Below are positions 40,613 to 49,948 of a DNA stretch of 64,000 bases, piece by piece. Every line of letters begins with the position of its first letter. Positions within the stretch are counted from its first letter, which is position 1. The translations under genes were made by a program, and so were the position numbers. This DNA is from CAG-238 sp934277695 (GTDB taxonomy: Bacteria; Bacillota; Clostridia; Peptostreptococcales; Anaerovoracaceae). The notes under the pieces are model-generated. The model worked only from the letters and a program-made list of their open reading frames with translations, did no database searches and was not told the origin of the DNA. The stretch spans positions 38,205 through 102,204 of the forward strand of contig CAKQVG010000005.1 of the NCBI GenBank assembly GCA_934277695.1. The letters run 5' to 3'.

Positions 40613-43444
40613 ATGTCAAAAGACATCATTATAAGGGGTGCAAACGAAAACAATTTAAAAAATCTTGATGTGGTGATTCCAAGAGACAAAATGGTGGTTT
40701 TAACAGGGCTTTCGGGCTCAGGAAAGTCATCACTGGCTTTTGATACGATTTATGCCGAGGGACAGAGAAGATATATGGAGAGTCTTTCTTCGTATGCAAG
40801 ACAGTTCCTCGGGCAGATGGAAAAACCGGATGTTGAATATATCGAGGGTTTGTCGCCGGCGATTTCCATCGACCAAAAAACCACAAACCGCAATCCGCGT
40901 TCGACGGTGGGCACGGTTACGGAAATCCATGACTATCTGAGGCTGCTTTATGCCCGCATAGGCAGGCCGCATTGCCCGGTGTGCGGAAAACCGATTGCAA
41001 GCCAGTCGGTGGATCAGATGGTCGATACCATCATGGAGTTTGAAGAGGGTACGAAGCTGATGGTACTTGCACCGGTTATCCGTCAGCGCAAGGGCACACA
41101 CGAAAAAATAATCGAAAGAATCCGCAAAGAAGGCTTTACCAGAGTCCGCGTCGACGGCGAAATTTATCTGCTGGACGAAGATGAAATCAAGATGGAAAAG
41201 ACATTCAAGCATACGATTGAAATCGTAATCGACCGAATTGTCGTAAAACCCGGTCAGGAGGGGCGAATTGCAGAAGCCTGCGAGCTTGCAATCGCCCAGG
41301 GAGACGGACTCGTTGAAGTAATCGGGGACTTTTATGACAGACACTATGAGAAAACATTCAGCACCAAGCTTGCATGTCCGGATCACGGCGTGAGCATAGA
41401 AGAACTTGAACCGAGAATGTTTTCCTTCAATGCACCTTTCGGCGCATGTCCGCACTGCAACGGACTCGGATTTACACAGAAACTTGATCCGAAGCTTTTG
41501 ATAGACGAGAGCATAAGCATCGACGACGGAGCACTTCAGCCGATTTTCGGAACAATGGAATTCAGCGGGTTTTACCGACAGCTTGTTGACGCACTTATCA
41601 AAGCGCACGGCGTGGATTCATCCAGACCGCTTTGCGAGCTGCCGGAGACATTCAAAAAGGAACTATATTACGGCACGGGGGACAAACACCTCGTATACGA
41701 TTATGTGAGCAGAAGCACCGGCACGGTTTCCCATCAGGACAGGCCGTTTGAGGGGGCACTGGTCAATATCGAACGCAGATACAGAGAGACAACATCGGAT
41801 TATTTCAAAGAAAAAATGGCACGATACATGGTCGTAAGGGAGTGCCCTGCGTGTCATGGCCGTAGACTCAAACCCGAAATTCTGGCGGTTACGGTAGGCG
41901 GCGTAAACATTGCGGAACTCTCTGAAATGTCGATAAAGGAAGCACTTGAATTTATCGACGGACTTGAACTTTCCGAAAAAGACGGCAAAATTGCTTATCA
42001 GATTTTGAAAGAGATAAAGGCAAGGCTTAATTTCCTTGTGGATGTGGGACTTGACTACCTTACGCTCAGCAGAACCGCTTCCACGCTTTCGGGCGGTGAG
42101 TCGCAGAGAATCCGGCTTGCAACGCAGATTGGCTCAAGCCTTGTGGGTGTGCTTTATATCCTTGACGAGCCGAGCATCGGACTTCATCAAAAGGACAACG
42201 AGAAACTGCTGCAGACGCTTCGCCATCTCACAGATATCGGCAACACGCTGATTGTGGTTGAACATGACGAGGATACCATGTATGCGGCAGATCACATCAT
42301 AGACATAGGCCCCGGCGCCGGAATAAACGGCGGGGAACTTGTGGCACAGGGGACTGTTGAAGACATCAAGGCATGCAAGGAATCCCTTACCGGACAGTAT
42401 CTTTCGGGAACGAAGAAAATTTTTGTCCCGGAACACAGAAGACCGGGAAACGGCGAGAAGATTGTAATCAAGGGCGCACGCGAGAACAATCTGAAGAATA
42501 TCGACGTTGAAATTCCGCTTGGCAAGTTTGTATGCGTTACGGGAGTCTCAGGCTCCGGAAAGAGCAGTTTGATCAACGAAATCCTGTACAAAGGTGCCGC
42601 GAGAGTTACAAACCGCCTTCAGGAGGAACCCGGAGAGTTCGACGAAATCCTCGGACTCGAGAATATTGACAAAGTGATCGACATTGACCAGTCGCCGATC
42701 GGCAAAACACCGCGTTCCAATCCGGCGACCTATACGGGAATGTTCAATCACATTCGCGATTTGTTCGCAAGCCTTCCGGAAGCAAAACTCCGCGGATACC
42801 AAAAAGGAAGATTCAGTTTCAATGTCAAAGGTGGCAGATGTGAAGCATGCAGCGGCGACGGAATCATATGCATCGAGATGCATTTCCTGCCGGATGTCTA
42901 TGTCCCTTGCGAAGTGTGTAAGGGCAAAAGATACAACAGGGAAACGCTTGAAGTTAAATATAAAGGCAAAAGTATCTTCGATGTGCTTGACATGAGTGTC
43001 AAAGAAGGAGTAGAATTCTTTCAGAATGTGCCTTCCATAGCAAGGCATCTTCAGACACTTGATGAGGTGGGACTTGGGTACATTAAGCTCGGCCAGCCGT
43101 CAACGCAGCTTTCGGGCGGCGAAGCGCAGCGCGTCAAACTCGCCTCGGAACTGACAAAAAGAAGTACAGGCAAGACCTTGTACATTCTGGATGAACCGAC
43201 TACGGGACTGCATTTTGCGGATGTGGACAAGTTGCTTGCCGTTCTTGACAGACTCGTGGATGCCGGCAACACGGTTGTTGTAATCGAACACAACCTTGAT
43301 GTAATAAAGCGTGCGGACCATATCATCGACCTTGGACCCGACGGCGGAAGCCGCGGCGGGACAATCGTCGTATCCGGAACACCGGAGGAAGTGGCTGCAT
43401 GCAGCGAATCGTATACAGGACAATTTTTAAAAAAGCTTCTGTAA
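40613..43444 (+). CDS. uvrA: Excinuclease ABC subunit A
   Basis: A 943-residue tandem ABC ATPase with Walker A sites GLSGSGKSSL (near residue 32) and GVSGSGKSSL (near 642), signatures LSGGESQRIRL and LSGGEAQRVKL, and zinc-binding CxxC pairs (CPVCGKP, CPHCNG, CEACSGDG). It finds DNA damage and loads UvrB. It follows uvrB by 23 bp. Confidence 0.98.
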   Translation: MSKDIIIRGANENNLKNLDVVIPRDKMVVLTGLSGSGKSSLAFDTIYAEGQRRYMESLSSYARQFLGQMEKPDVEYIEGLSPAISIDQKTTNRNPRSTVGTVTEIHDYLRLLYARIGRPHCPVCGKPIASQSVDQMVDTIMEFEEGTKLMVLAPVIRQRKGTHEKIIERIRKEGFTRVRVDGEIYLLDEDEIKMEKTFKHTIEIVIDRIVVKPGQEGRIAEACELAIAQGDGLVEVIGDFYDRHYEKTFSTKLACPDHGVSIEELEPRMFSFNAPFGACPHCNGLGFTQKLDPKLLIDESISIDDGALQPIFGTMEFSGFYRQLVDALIKAHGVDSSRPLCELPETFKKELYYGTGDKHLVYDYVSRSTGTVSHQDRPFEGALVNIERRYRETTSDYFKEKMARYMVVRECPACHGRRLKPEILAVTVGGVNIAELSEMSIKEALEFIDGLELSEKDGKIAYQILKEIKARLNFLVDVGLDYLTLSRTASTLSGGESQRIRLATQIGSSLVGVLYILDEPSIGLHQKDNEKLLQTLRHLTDIGNTLIVVEHDEDTMYAADHIIDIGPGAGINGGELVAQGTVEDIKACKESLTGQYLSGTKKIFVPEHRRPGNGEKIVIKGARENNLKNIDVEIPLGKFVCVTGVSGSGKSSLINEILYKGAARVTNRLQEEPGEFDEILGLENIDKVIDIDQSPIGKTPRSNPATYTGMFNHIRDLFASLPEAKLRGYQKGRFSFNVKGGRCEACSGDGIICIEMHFLPDVYVPCEVCKGKRYNRETLEVKYKGKSIFDVLDMSVKEGVEFFQNVPSIARHLQTLDEVGLGYIKLGQPSTQLSGGEAQRVKLASELTKRSTGKTLYILDEPTTGLHFADVDKLLAVLDRLVDAGNTVVVIEHNLDVIKRADHIIDLGPDGGSRGGTIVVSGTPEEVAACSESYTGQFLKKLL

Positions 43445-43480
43445 CAATCACAAAAGGAAACAAAACGGAGGAAATCCAAA

Positions 43481-44914
43481 ATGAAAGAAAAACTGAATCT
43501 GACGATGCTTACGGACTTTTATGAGATAACCATGGCAAACGGTTATTTCCAATCGGGCATGGCAGAGGACATTGCGTACTTCGATATGTTTTTCAGAAGA
43601 GTACCGGACGGCGGCGGATATGCCATCATGGCCGGTCTTGAACAGCTTATCGAGTATCTCCAGAACCTTACATTCACAGAGGAAGATATCGAATATCTTC
43701 GCAGCAAAGACATATTTTGTGAAGAATTTCTCGATTATCTCAGAAACTTTGAGTTCAAATGTGATGTATGGGCCGTGCCGGAAGGAACCCCAATCTTTCC
43801 GCATGAACCGATTGTAACCGTAAGAGGACCCGTTATGCAGGCGCAGTTCATCGAAACGATGGTGCTTCTTTGCATCAACCACCAGAGCATGATTGCGACC
43901 AAAGCAAACAGAATCGTCAGAGCCGCTCAGGGAAGGGCGGTCATGGAATTCGGCTCAAGAAGAGCCCACGGCGCAGACGCTGCAATACTCGGAGCAAGAG
44001 CCGCTTATATCGGCGGATGTGCGGGAACCGCCTGTGCAATCGCAGACAGAGACTACGGAATCGCAGCACTCGGCACGATGGCACACAGCTGGGTACAGAT
44101 GTATCCGGACGAATATTCCGCATTCAAAAAATACGCCGAAATCTATCCTCAGAACTGCGTTCTGCTGGTAGATACATACAATGTGCTCAAATCGGGCGTA
44201 CCGGCGGCAATTAAGGTATTCAAAGAAATGAAACCGCAAAGCATGGGAATCCGAATCGACTCCGGCGATGTGGCATACCTGACCAAGAAAGCCCGCAAAA
44301 TGCTTGATGACGCAGGACTTCAGGACTGCAAAATCGTCGTTTCAAACTCACTTGACGAATACATCATCCGTGATGTCATCCTTGAGGGAGCCTGTATCGA
44401 TTCTTTGGGCGTAGGCGAACGACTCATTACTGCGAAATCAGAACCCGTCTTTGGCGGCGTTTATAAGCTTGCAGCACTCGAAAAAGACGGCGTGCTGACA
44501 CCGAAAATCAAAATTTCGGAGAATGTTGAAAAGATTACGAACCCGGGATTTAAAGGACTTTACCGACTGTACAGCAAAGCTACGGGCAAGGCACAGGGTG
44601 ATGTAATGACGATTGCCGGTGAAACCATTCCTGAGCAGGACGAGTACGAGATTTTCGATCCGAATGCGGTTTGGAAGAAAACAATCGTAAAGAACTACAC
44701 GGTAAGAGATCTTCATGTTCCGATTTTCGTCGAAGGCAAATGTGTATACGAGAGTCCTTCCATTGAGGAAATCAAGAATTACTGCAAGGAGCAGGTCGCA
44801 ACTCTTTGGGATGAAACCCTCAGATTTGAGAATCCGCAGACATACTATGTTGATCTTTCGCAGAATCTTTGGGATATGAAGAACAAATTGCTGAGAGAGT
44901 ATTCATCAAAATAA
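43481..44914 (+). CDS. pncB: Nicotinate phosphoribosyltransferase
   Basis: A 477-residue protein with TMLTDFYEITMANGYF at the start, FGSRRAHG (near residue 152), GIRIDSGDVAYL and SNSLDEYIIRDV, the phosphoribosyl-binding elements of the family. It makes nicotinate mononucleotide for NAD salvage. RBS GGAGGAAATCC. It lies 36 bp after uvrA and is closed by the terminator at 44945. Confidence 0.95.
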   Translation: MKEKLNLTMLTDFYEITMANGYFQSGMAEDIAYFDMFFRRVPDGGGYAIMAGLEQLIEYLQNLTFTEEDIEYLRSKDIFCEEFLDYLRNFEFKCDVWAVPEGTPIFPHEPIVTVRGPVMQAQFIETMVLLCINHQSMIATKANRIVRAAQGRAVMEFGSRRAHGADAAILGARAAYIGGCAGTACAIADRDYGIAALGTMAHSWVQMYPDEYSAFKKYAEIYPQNCVLLVDTYNVLKSGVPAAIKVFKEMKPQSMGIRIDSGDVAYLTKKARKMLDDAGLQDCKIVVSNSLDEYIIRDVILEGACIDSLGVGERLITAKSEPVFGGVYKLAALEKDGVLTPKIKISENVEKITNPGFKGLYRLYSKATGKAQGDVMTIAGETIPEQDEYEIFDPNAVWKKTIVKNYTVRDLHVPIFVEGKCVYESPSIEEIKNYCKEQVATLWDETLRFENPQTYYVDLSQNLWDMKNKLLREYSSK

Positions 44915-44944
44915 TTTTAAAACAGACAACGGATAAAAACTGAG

Positions 44945-44992
44945 AAGAACCATAAAACCGACGGACAAAAGCGTGTTTTATGGTTCTTTTTT
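44945..44992 (+). terminator. Terminator after pncB
   Basis: A 14-bp stem AAGAACCATAAAAC (44945-44958) with 44975-44988, 16-nt loop, and TTTTTT within and after the 3' arm. Confidence 0.88.
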
Positions 44993-45003
44993 GTGCAAAT
45001 GAC

Positions 45004-45032
45004 TTGAAAATGCAGAAATAAAGTGATATATT
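45004..45032 (+). promoter_or_regulatory. Promoter of the Fic gene
   Basis: TTGAAA (45004-45009) and TATATT (45027-45032) with a 17-bp spacer, about 50 bp before the start codon. Confidence 0.72.
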
Positions 45033-45059
45033 GATATTAGTTGATATCAATTAGTATCA
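45032..45059. promoter_or_regulatory. Palindromic operator candidate at the Fic promoter
   Basis: A 28-bp imperfect palindrome centred on the perfect 10-bp TTGATATCAA (45041-45050), flanked by TGATATTAG and TTAGTATCA. It starts at the -10 box and covers the predicted transcription start, an arrangement typical of repression. Confidence 0.6.
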
Positions 45060-45083
45060 GACAAAACGAAAGCGGAGGGATTT

Positions 45084-46253
45084 ATGATGGATGCTGTATT
45101 CTTTTTAAAGATGATAGAAGATAAGAAGTTTACCGATTTAAAGAAAATGCAATACAAGTATTCAAAGCCAGCTGTTGATGAGATGCTTCAGCTGCTTAAG
45201 GAGAACCGTTACATGCTTTTCCCCATGCGTGATTTCAAGGGGGAGGCGATTATTTATTTGGACGAACTTGCACACATCAGCACGAAGTATGCGAAGCTTT
45301 TGCTTTCCCACCAGACGGATGCTGAAGCGTTCGGAACACATGCCATGGAGGATGAAATTTTCTGCACTCTTGATATTGAGAATATCAATACTTCCAAGGA
45401 GAGCATCCGAAAGATACTGGCGGGATTCGCACCAAGGGACGAGAGTGAAGAACGAATCTACGGAATGAAGAAAGGCTTGGAATTCATAAGCGATTACCAT
45501 AATGAAATCACCGAAGAGAATTTATATAAATTGTATATGATGGCGGTGGGAAACTATCTCGATCCGGAGAATCGCCTGCCGGAAGGATGCAAATATCGAA
45601 ACGACGCAGTTTATGTTGTCGGAGGCAGGGAGACACATGAGGGCCTTCCGCACGAACTGCTGCCGAAGTATATGTATGCTTTTGTGAACTTTATTAATGT
45701 GGAAACCGATATTGATGATTTGGCGAAGGCCGCAATTATTCATTTTTATATGGCATATCTGCATCCATATTTTGACGGTAACGGCAGGATGGCTCGTCTT
45801 CTGCAGATGTGGTATCTCGTGCAGCGCGGCTATGCGGCTGCGATGTTTGTCTCCATGTCATCGCTCATTCGCGACAGTCGGAACCTGTATTACAAGGCAT
45901 ACCAGCAGATAGAGGAAAATGCGAAAATCAGCGGATGCATTGATGTGACGCCGTTCGTGTTATATTTTGCTGAGAATGTATATGCACACCTTGAGGCATC
46001 TTTTCCGGCGCAATTCGTACTCGACGAGTTTGCAAACGCACTTTTGGTAGGAGATATTACAGAGAAGGAACACGAATTATGGAATTATGTATTGAACCAT
46101 TACGGGAAGTGCGAGTTTTCAACAAAACAACTTGAGAAGGACTTTGGACAGGCGGCATATGCTACGATTCGGACTTTCGTGCAGAAGTTTGAACGACTGG
46201 GTCTGCTGGCATGCAAAAAATATTCAAACCGGCCGAAGTACAGAGTTTGGTAG
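45084..46253 (+). CDS. Fic-domain AMP-transferase, self-inhibited class
   Basis: A 389-residue protein. The inhibitory motif (S/T)xxxE(N/G) appears as TLDIEN at residues 95-100 with Glu99. The catalytic loop HPYFDGNGR is at 227-235, complete with His, Asp and Arg. The C-terminal 60 residues look like a winged helix (STKQLEKDFGQAAYATIRTF). Fic enzymes transfer AMP to target hydroxyls; the winged helix suggests DNA binding and possibly autoregulation through the palindrome at 45032. No antitoxin gene was found beside it, consistent with the inhibitory helix being in cis. The start could be Met1 or Met2. Confidence 0.92.
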   Translation: MMDAVFFLKMIEDKKFTDLKKMQYKYSKPAVDEMLQLLKENRYMLFPMRDFKGEAIIYLDELAHISTKYAKLLLSHQTDAEAFGTHAMEDEIFCTLDIENINTSKESIRKILAGFAPRDESEERIYGMKKGLEFISDYHNEITEENLYKLYMMAVGNYLDPENRLPEGCKYRNDAVYVVGGRETHEGLPHELLPKYMYAFVNFINVETDIDDLAKAAIIHFYMAYLHPYFDGNGRMARLLQMWYLVQRGYAAAMFVSMSSLIRDSRNLYYKAYQQIEENAKISGCIDVTPFVLYFAENVYAHLEASFPAQFVLDEFANALLVGDITEKEHELWNYVLNHYGKCEFSTKQLEKDFGQAAYATIRTFVQKFERLGLLACKKYSNRPKYRVW

Positions 46254-46340
46254 ACAACGCGGCGTGCAGATGATATAATATCATTTGTGCGACCTAAATA
46301 GTATGGAAAATTTTAAGAAATACAGAATGGGAGAAAAGGA

Positions 46341-47681
46341 ATGAATCAAAAAATGACAGGGAAACAATATGCACTGGTTGCGTCGATGCTTTTCGGAATG
46401 TTTTTCGGGGCAGGCAACCTTATCTTTCCGATTATACTCGGCGCCAAAGCCGGTGCAAGCTTAATTCCGGCATTGATCGGAATGCTGATAACAGCGGTCG
46501 GAATGCCGCTTCTGGGAATCGTTGCACTTGGCGTATCGAAGAGCAGCGGTCTGATGGAAATGTCGAGCCGCGTCGCGAAAGGATACGGATATTTCTTTAC
46601 ATGTGCGCTCTATTTGACGATTGGGCCGTTCTTTGCAATACCAAGATGTGCGGCAACATCCTTTACAATGGGAATTGAACCGCTTCTTGACGGGAATGTG
46701 ACGCTTGTACAGGCGATTTTTACGACGCTTTTCTTTGCGGCGGTATTGTTCTTTGCGCTCAGACCGTCGAGCATCATGAATTCAGTCGGTAAATATCTGA
46801 ATCCGATTTTTCTCGTTTGCCTCGGAGTCTTGGTTATTGCGGCACTGATTTCACCGGAGCAGACGGTTTCAAGCGTGCCTGCAAGCGGGGCTTATGCGGA
46901 GAATGCTTTTTCAACGGGCTTCCTGCAGGGATATGACACCTTGGATGCGCTGGCTTCTCTTGCGTTCGGCATTATCGTAATAAATGTTATTACGGGCATG
47001 GGCATTGAAGAACCGGGCGCGATTGCGAAAAACACGATTAAATCCGGCGTTTTCAGCATGATTTTAATGACGGTGATTTATGCATTGATTGCCATAGTGG
47101 GAGCGCAGAGCTACGGACTGTATGCGGATCAGCTTGCAGACCCTTCCTTTAATGGGGGAACAGCATTTGCGGTTATCGCAAGACACTATCTCGGAAGCAC
47201 AGGCATGATTGTACTGGCTCTGACGGTTACTTTCTGCTGTATGAAGACGGCAATCGGACTGGTTACATCGTGCGCGGACACTTTCTCGGAAATCTTTCCG
47301 CATTCGCTTTCGTATCGCAATTGGGCGATTGCATTTACGGCATTTTCGCTGCTCGTGTCCAACATCGGTCTTTCGAAGATTATTTCTTTCTCGGCACCGG
47401 TGCTGTACTTCTTGTATCCGCTTGCGATCGTGCTGATATTGCTCACGATTTTCGGAAAATATTTCGGACATTCGCGCATCGTTTATGTATGCGGAATCGG
47501 ATTTACGATGATTGCCGCGGTGCTTGACTTGCTGCGTGTGAGCGGACTTGCACAGGGAGTCGTGGAATGGGCTTCCGGCTGGCTGCCGCTTTACACGATG
47601 GGCCTTGGCTGGCTGGTTCCGGGCATTATAGGAACCGTAGTCGGACTCATTGCCATGAAGTTTACCAAGAAAAACGCATAA
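46341..47681 (+). CDS. brnQ: Branched-chain amino acid:cation symporter
   Basis: A 446-residue LIVCS-family membrane protein with about 12 helices. Family segments are FGMFFGAGNLIFPIILG, GPFFAIPRCAATSFTMG, and DALASLAFGIIVINVI. It imports Leu, Ile and Val with Na+ or H+. RBS GGGAGAAAAGG. No T-box or leucine-responsive leader was recognised in the 87-bp upstream gap. Confidence 0.95.
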   Translation: MNQKMTGKQYALVASMLFGMFFGAGNLIFPIILGAKAGASLIPALIGMLITAVGMPLLGIVALGVSKSSGLMEMSSRVAKGYGYFFTCALYLTIGPFFAIPRCAATSFTMGIEPLLDGNVTLVQAIFTTLFFAAVLFFALRPSSIMNSVGKYLNPIFLVCLGVLVIAALISPEQTVSSVPASGAYAENAFSTGFLQGYDTLDALASLAFGIIVINVITGMGIEEPGAIAKNTIKSGVFSMILMTVIYALIAIVGAQSYGLYADQLADPSFNGGTAFAVIARHYLGSTGMIVLALTVTFCCMKTAIGLVTSCADTFSEIFPHSLSYRNWAIAFTAFSLLVSNIGLSKIISFSAPVLYFLYPLAIVLILLTIFGKYFGHSRIVYVCGIGFTMIAAVLDLLRVSGLAQGVVEWASGWLPLYTMGLGWLVPGIIGTVVGLIAMKFTKKNA

Positions 47682-47687
47682 AAAAAT

Positions 47688-47743
47688 ACGCCTTTGGAAA
47701 GTCCTGCTGTGTGCAGGGTGTTCCGAAGGCGTTTTCTTTTTTT
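47688..47743. terminator. Bidirectional terminator between brnQ and fba
   Basis: ACGCCTTTGGAA (47688-47699) pairs with TTCCGAAGGCGT (47721-47732) through 12 pairs including one G-U. The loop contains a small CCTGC/GCAGG hairpin. It is followed by TTTTCTTTTTTT, and an A-tract precedes the stem for the opposite direction. Confidence 0.88.
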
Positions 47744-48671
47744 ACAGTGTGCCGGAAGCGTTCAAGACATTTTTAATCTTGTGCTGTACCATTGCCTGAA
47801 TGGCGTCTCTGCCCGGTCCGAGGTATTTACGAGGGTCGAAGTCCGCCGGATTTTCTGCGATGTACTTGCGGACTTCCGCAGTCATTGCCAGACGAAGGTC
47901 TGTGTCAATGTTGACCTTGCAGATGCCGTACTTGGTCGCTTCGCGGATCATTTCCTCAGGAACACCCTGCGCGCCCGGAATATCGCCGCCGTACTGATTG
48001 CACTTGTCAACGAATTCTTTCAGAACCGAGGATGCGCCGTGCAGAACAAGCGGTGTGTCCGGAATCAATTTATGGATGGCCTTCAGTCTTTCAAAATCAA
48101 GATAAGGCTCGCCTTTGAACTTGTATGCACCGTGGCTGGTGCCGATTGCGATTGCAAGGGAGTCAACGCCGGTCTTTTCTACGAATTCTGCGGCTTCGTC
48201 AGGGTCTGTGAAAGTTGCCGAACGCGCGTCAACCTTGATATTGTCCTCAACTCCCGCAAGCTTGCCAAGCTCCGCTTCAACCACAACGCCGTGTGCGTGT
48301 GCATATTCCACAACCTCTTTCGTAAGGCGGATATTTTCTTCAAACGGATGCTTGGAACCGTCGATCATAACGGAAGTGAAACCGTCGTCAACGCATTTCT
48401 TGCAGATGTCGAAGTCCTCGCCGTGGTCGAGGTGAAGCGCGATGTCAAGACCCGTATCGAGGATTGCAGCCTCTACGAGCTTCGTCAGATAAGCGGGTTT
48501 TGCGTATTTGCGCGCGCCTGCGGATACCTGAAGAATCAGCGGTGACTGTTCGATTTTCGCTGCTTCGACGATACCCTGAATGATTTCCATATTATTTACA
48601 TTAAAAGCGCCGATTGCATAGTCGGATTGCAATGCTTTGGCGAACATTTCTTTCGTGGTGACTAATGCCAT
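47742..48671 (-). CDS. fba: Fructose-1,6-bisphosphate aldolase, class II
   Basis: A 309-residue zinc aldolase. HLDHGEDFDICKKC holds the metal-binding His, followed by FTSVMIDGSKHPFEENI, EAELGKLAG, GTSHGAYKFKGEP, LHGASSVL and KVNIDTDLRLA. It cleaves fructose 1,6-bisphosphate to two triose phosphates. Minus-strand RBS CAGGAGG; a TATACT box (minus strand, near 48710) suggests its own promoter. Confidence 0.97.
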   Translation of the reverse strand: MALVTTKEMFAKALQSDYAIGAFNVNNMEIIQGIVEAAKIEQSPLILQVSAGARKYAKPAYLTKLVEAAILDTGLDIALHLDHGEDFDICKKCVDDGFTSVMIDGSKHPFEENIRLTKEVVEYAHAHGVVVEAELGKLAGVEDNIKVDARSATFTDPDEAAEFVEKTGVDSLAIAIGTSHGAYKFKGEPYLDFERLKAIHKLIPDTPLVLHGASSVLKEFVDKCNQYGGDIPGAQGVPEEMIREATKYGICKVNIDTDLRLAMTAEVRKYIAENPADFDPRKYLGPGRDAIQAMVQHKIKNVLNASGTL

Positions 48672-48761
48672 TTCTTACCTCCTGTTGTTTGGTACTTAAA
48701 CTACATATAGTATACAACATCGGCGGCCGAAAAGAAAGATGGCAATTTTGGTTTTCCCGAA

Positions 48762-49112
48762 TTATTCATCGGAAGCACCGCCAAGCCCCGACATAATCGG
48801 GCCGAGCATATCCATGATGCCCGAAAGGTCAGGCAGAGCCGAAGCGTTAATCAAAGATTCGGGCTCGGAAGCCTTCGGCGGCTTCGGTGGCTTCGGCGGA
48901 GTGAAAGCCATCTGCCCCAGGTTATCGACTTTTCCCATGATTCCGACCATGCGGTGAAAATCCTTTGCAAGCGCTGCAGGGTGCGGCGGCCGGGCAGGCG
49001 GCCGGACGGGGGCTGCTGCAGGAGCGGAAACAAGCCCGCTGCCGCCGCCGTCAAGTGCGGCGAGGACGAGCAGCAGCAGAAGCACGATGCCGATGGAATT
49101 TTGAGTGTTCAT
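48762..49112 (-). CDS. Small membrane-anchored Pro/Gly-rich protein, unknown
   Basis: A 116-residue protein of unknown family. It starts MNTQNSIGIVLLLLLVLAAL, one N-terminal membrane helix or signal anchor, followed by a Gly/Ser and Ala/Pro-rich linker. A KPPKPPK stretch comes next and the end is LPDLSGIMDMLGPIMSGLGG. The minus-strand ribosome binding site TGGGAGG is well placed, so I believe it is a gene. It is divergent from the next small gene; the shared Met/Leu-rich segments hint at a functional pair, but that is speculative. Confidence 0.6.
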   Translation of the reverse strand: MNTQNSIGIVLLLLLVLAALDGGGSGLVSAPAAAPVRPPARPPHPAALAKDFHRMVGIMGKVDNLGQMAFTPPKPPKPPKASEPESLINASALPDLSGIMDMLGPIMSGLGGASDE

Positions 49113-49239
49113 TTATGTATACCTCCCAAGGATGAAAGACCGTGTGCACAAGTATATAAAATATAATATGAAGGGACGCGCAATTTCGTGCGCCGCGCCG
49201 CATAGATTATTACATAAGCCGTAAGAAAGGGGAAATAAA

Positions 49240-49506
49240 ATGGATATCAACGAAAAAATGGCGGCAGAGATTGCCTCACAGCTTGGCATCGGAAGTAACG
49301 GAGGAGTGAATAAGCAGGTGCTCAGGGGACTCGAAAGCAAGTCGGACGAAGAACTGGCAAGGGACATTTTGCGAATGAAGGAGCAGCTTGCAGCGAGCAA
49401 TATCAGCCCCGCGCGCCAGAAAGCAATGCTCAGAAGCCTCATGCCGATGATGAACGCATCGCAGAGGGCAAGGCTTGAGAAAATAATCAGGCTGATTTCA
49501 GAGTAA
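49240..49506 (+). CDS. Small helical protein, unknown
   Basis: An 88-residue protein with no recognised family. It is charged and predicted mostly helical, with SDEELARDILRMKEQLAASN and a basic SLMPMMNASQRARLEKII end. RBS AGAAAGGGGAAAT precedes the ATG. It is transcribed away from the membrane-anchored small gene at 48762-49112, with a 127-bp shared promoter region. Confidence 0.65.
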   Translation: MDINEKMAAEIASQLGIGSNGGVNKQVLRGLESKSDEELARDILRMKEQLAASNISPARQKAMLRSLMPMMNASQRARLEKIIRLISE

Positions 49507-49514
49507 AAAACGGA

Positions 49515-49640
49515 GATTCACGGATGAGAACCATGGGGTGACACGTAGGCCTGTGCTATTTACGGAGCCGGAAATAGCGTTTACACGAAGGGCAGCTTCT
49601 ATAAAGGGGTGCTTCGTGTATCCGAGGGATTCTTGGAGGG
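49515..49640 (+). ncRNA. Candidate orphan structured RNA
   Basis: A branched fold can be drawn: closing helix CGGA/TCCG (49521-49524 with 49620-49623). One arm is GCTATTT/AAATAGC (near 49555-49578). The other is TACACGAAG (49582-49590) with CTTCGTGTA (49612-49620). Downstream is GGAGGG, 6 nt, then ATG CTA CTG TAA, a three-codon reading frame, and no real gene for 300 bp. I did not recognise a known riboswitch core. Coding potential is nil in all frames of useful length. Confidence 0.35.
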
Positions 49641-49886
49641 AAAAAGATGCTACTGTAAAATAATAACAAAAATGACACCATAAAAAAACGTTGAAATTTC
49701 AACATTCCAAAATATTACATTTTTGAAAAGAGTAAAAGCATGCCATAAATTCGGAGGAAAACGGGAGCGAAGGAGTGTTAAATAGGCGGAAATACACGAA
49801 AAGGGGGTCTATATGAGGCACTTGGTGGGGATTACCTAATTTTCCCAGCACGAAAGCTTGCTTACCCCGAATGCTCAGATAGAAAC
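49641..49886. other. Non-coding stretch with a perfect palindrome
   Basis: AT-rich, no gene. It contains the perfect 14-bp palindrome GTTGAAATTTCAAC at 49690-49703. Several SD-like GGAGG runs (near 49752 and 49771) have no following ORF, which may mean a decayed locus. Confidence 0.5.
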
Positions 49887-49934
49887 GGGCTGCCGCATTA
49901 ACGGAAATAAGCGTTAATGAAACAGCCCCCTTTT
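49887..49934. terminator. Terminator of the MltG-like gene (possibly bidirectional)
   Basis: A two-part stem: GGGCTG (49887-49892) with CAGCCC (49923-49928), and inside it CATTAACG (49896-49903) with CGTTAATG (49912-49919). On the minus strand it is 15 bp after the stop of the gene at 49949. Confidence 0.72.
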
Positions 49935-49948
49935 GCTCCTATATGAAA

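Noticed and set aside
47694..48545. 283-codon plus-strand frame across fba
   Set aside because: It is antisense to a clear class II aldolase and has no start signal; a shadow frame.
49511..49545. Third copy of the 41-bp element
   Set aside because: Only CGGAG and a loosely placed TGAGA match, and the TGTAACC half is missing; not better than chance by eye.
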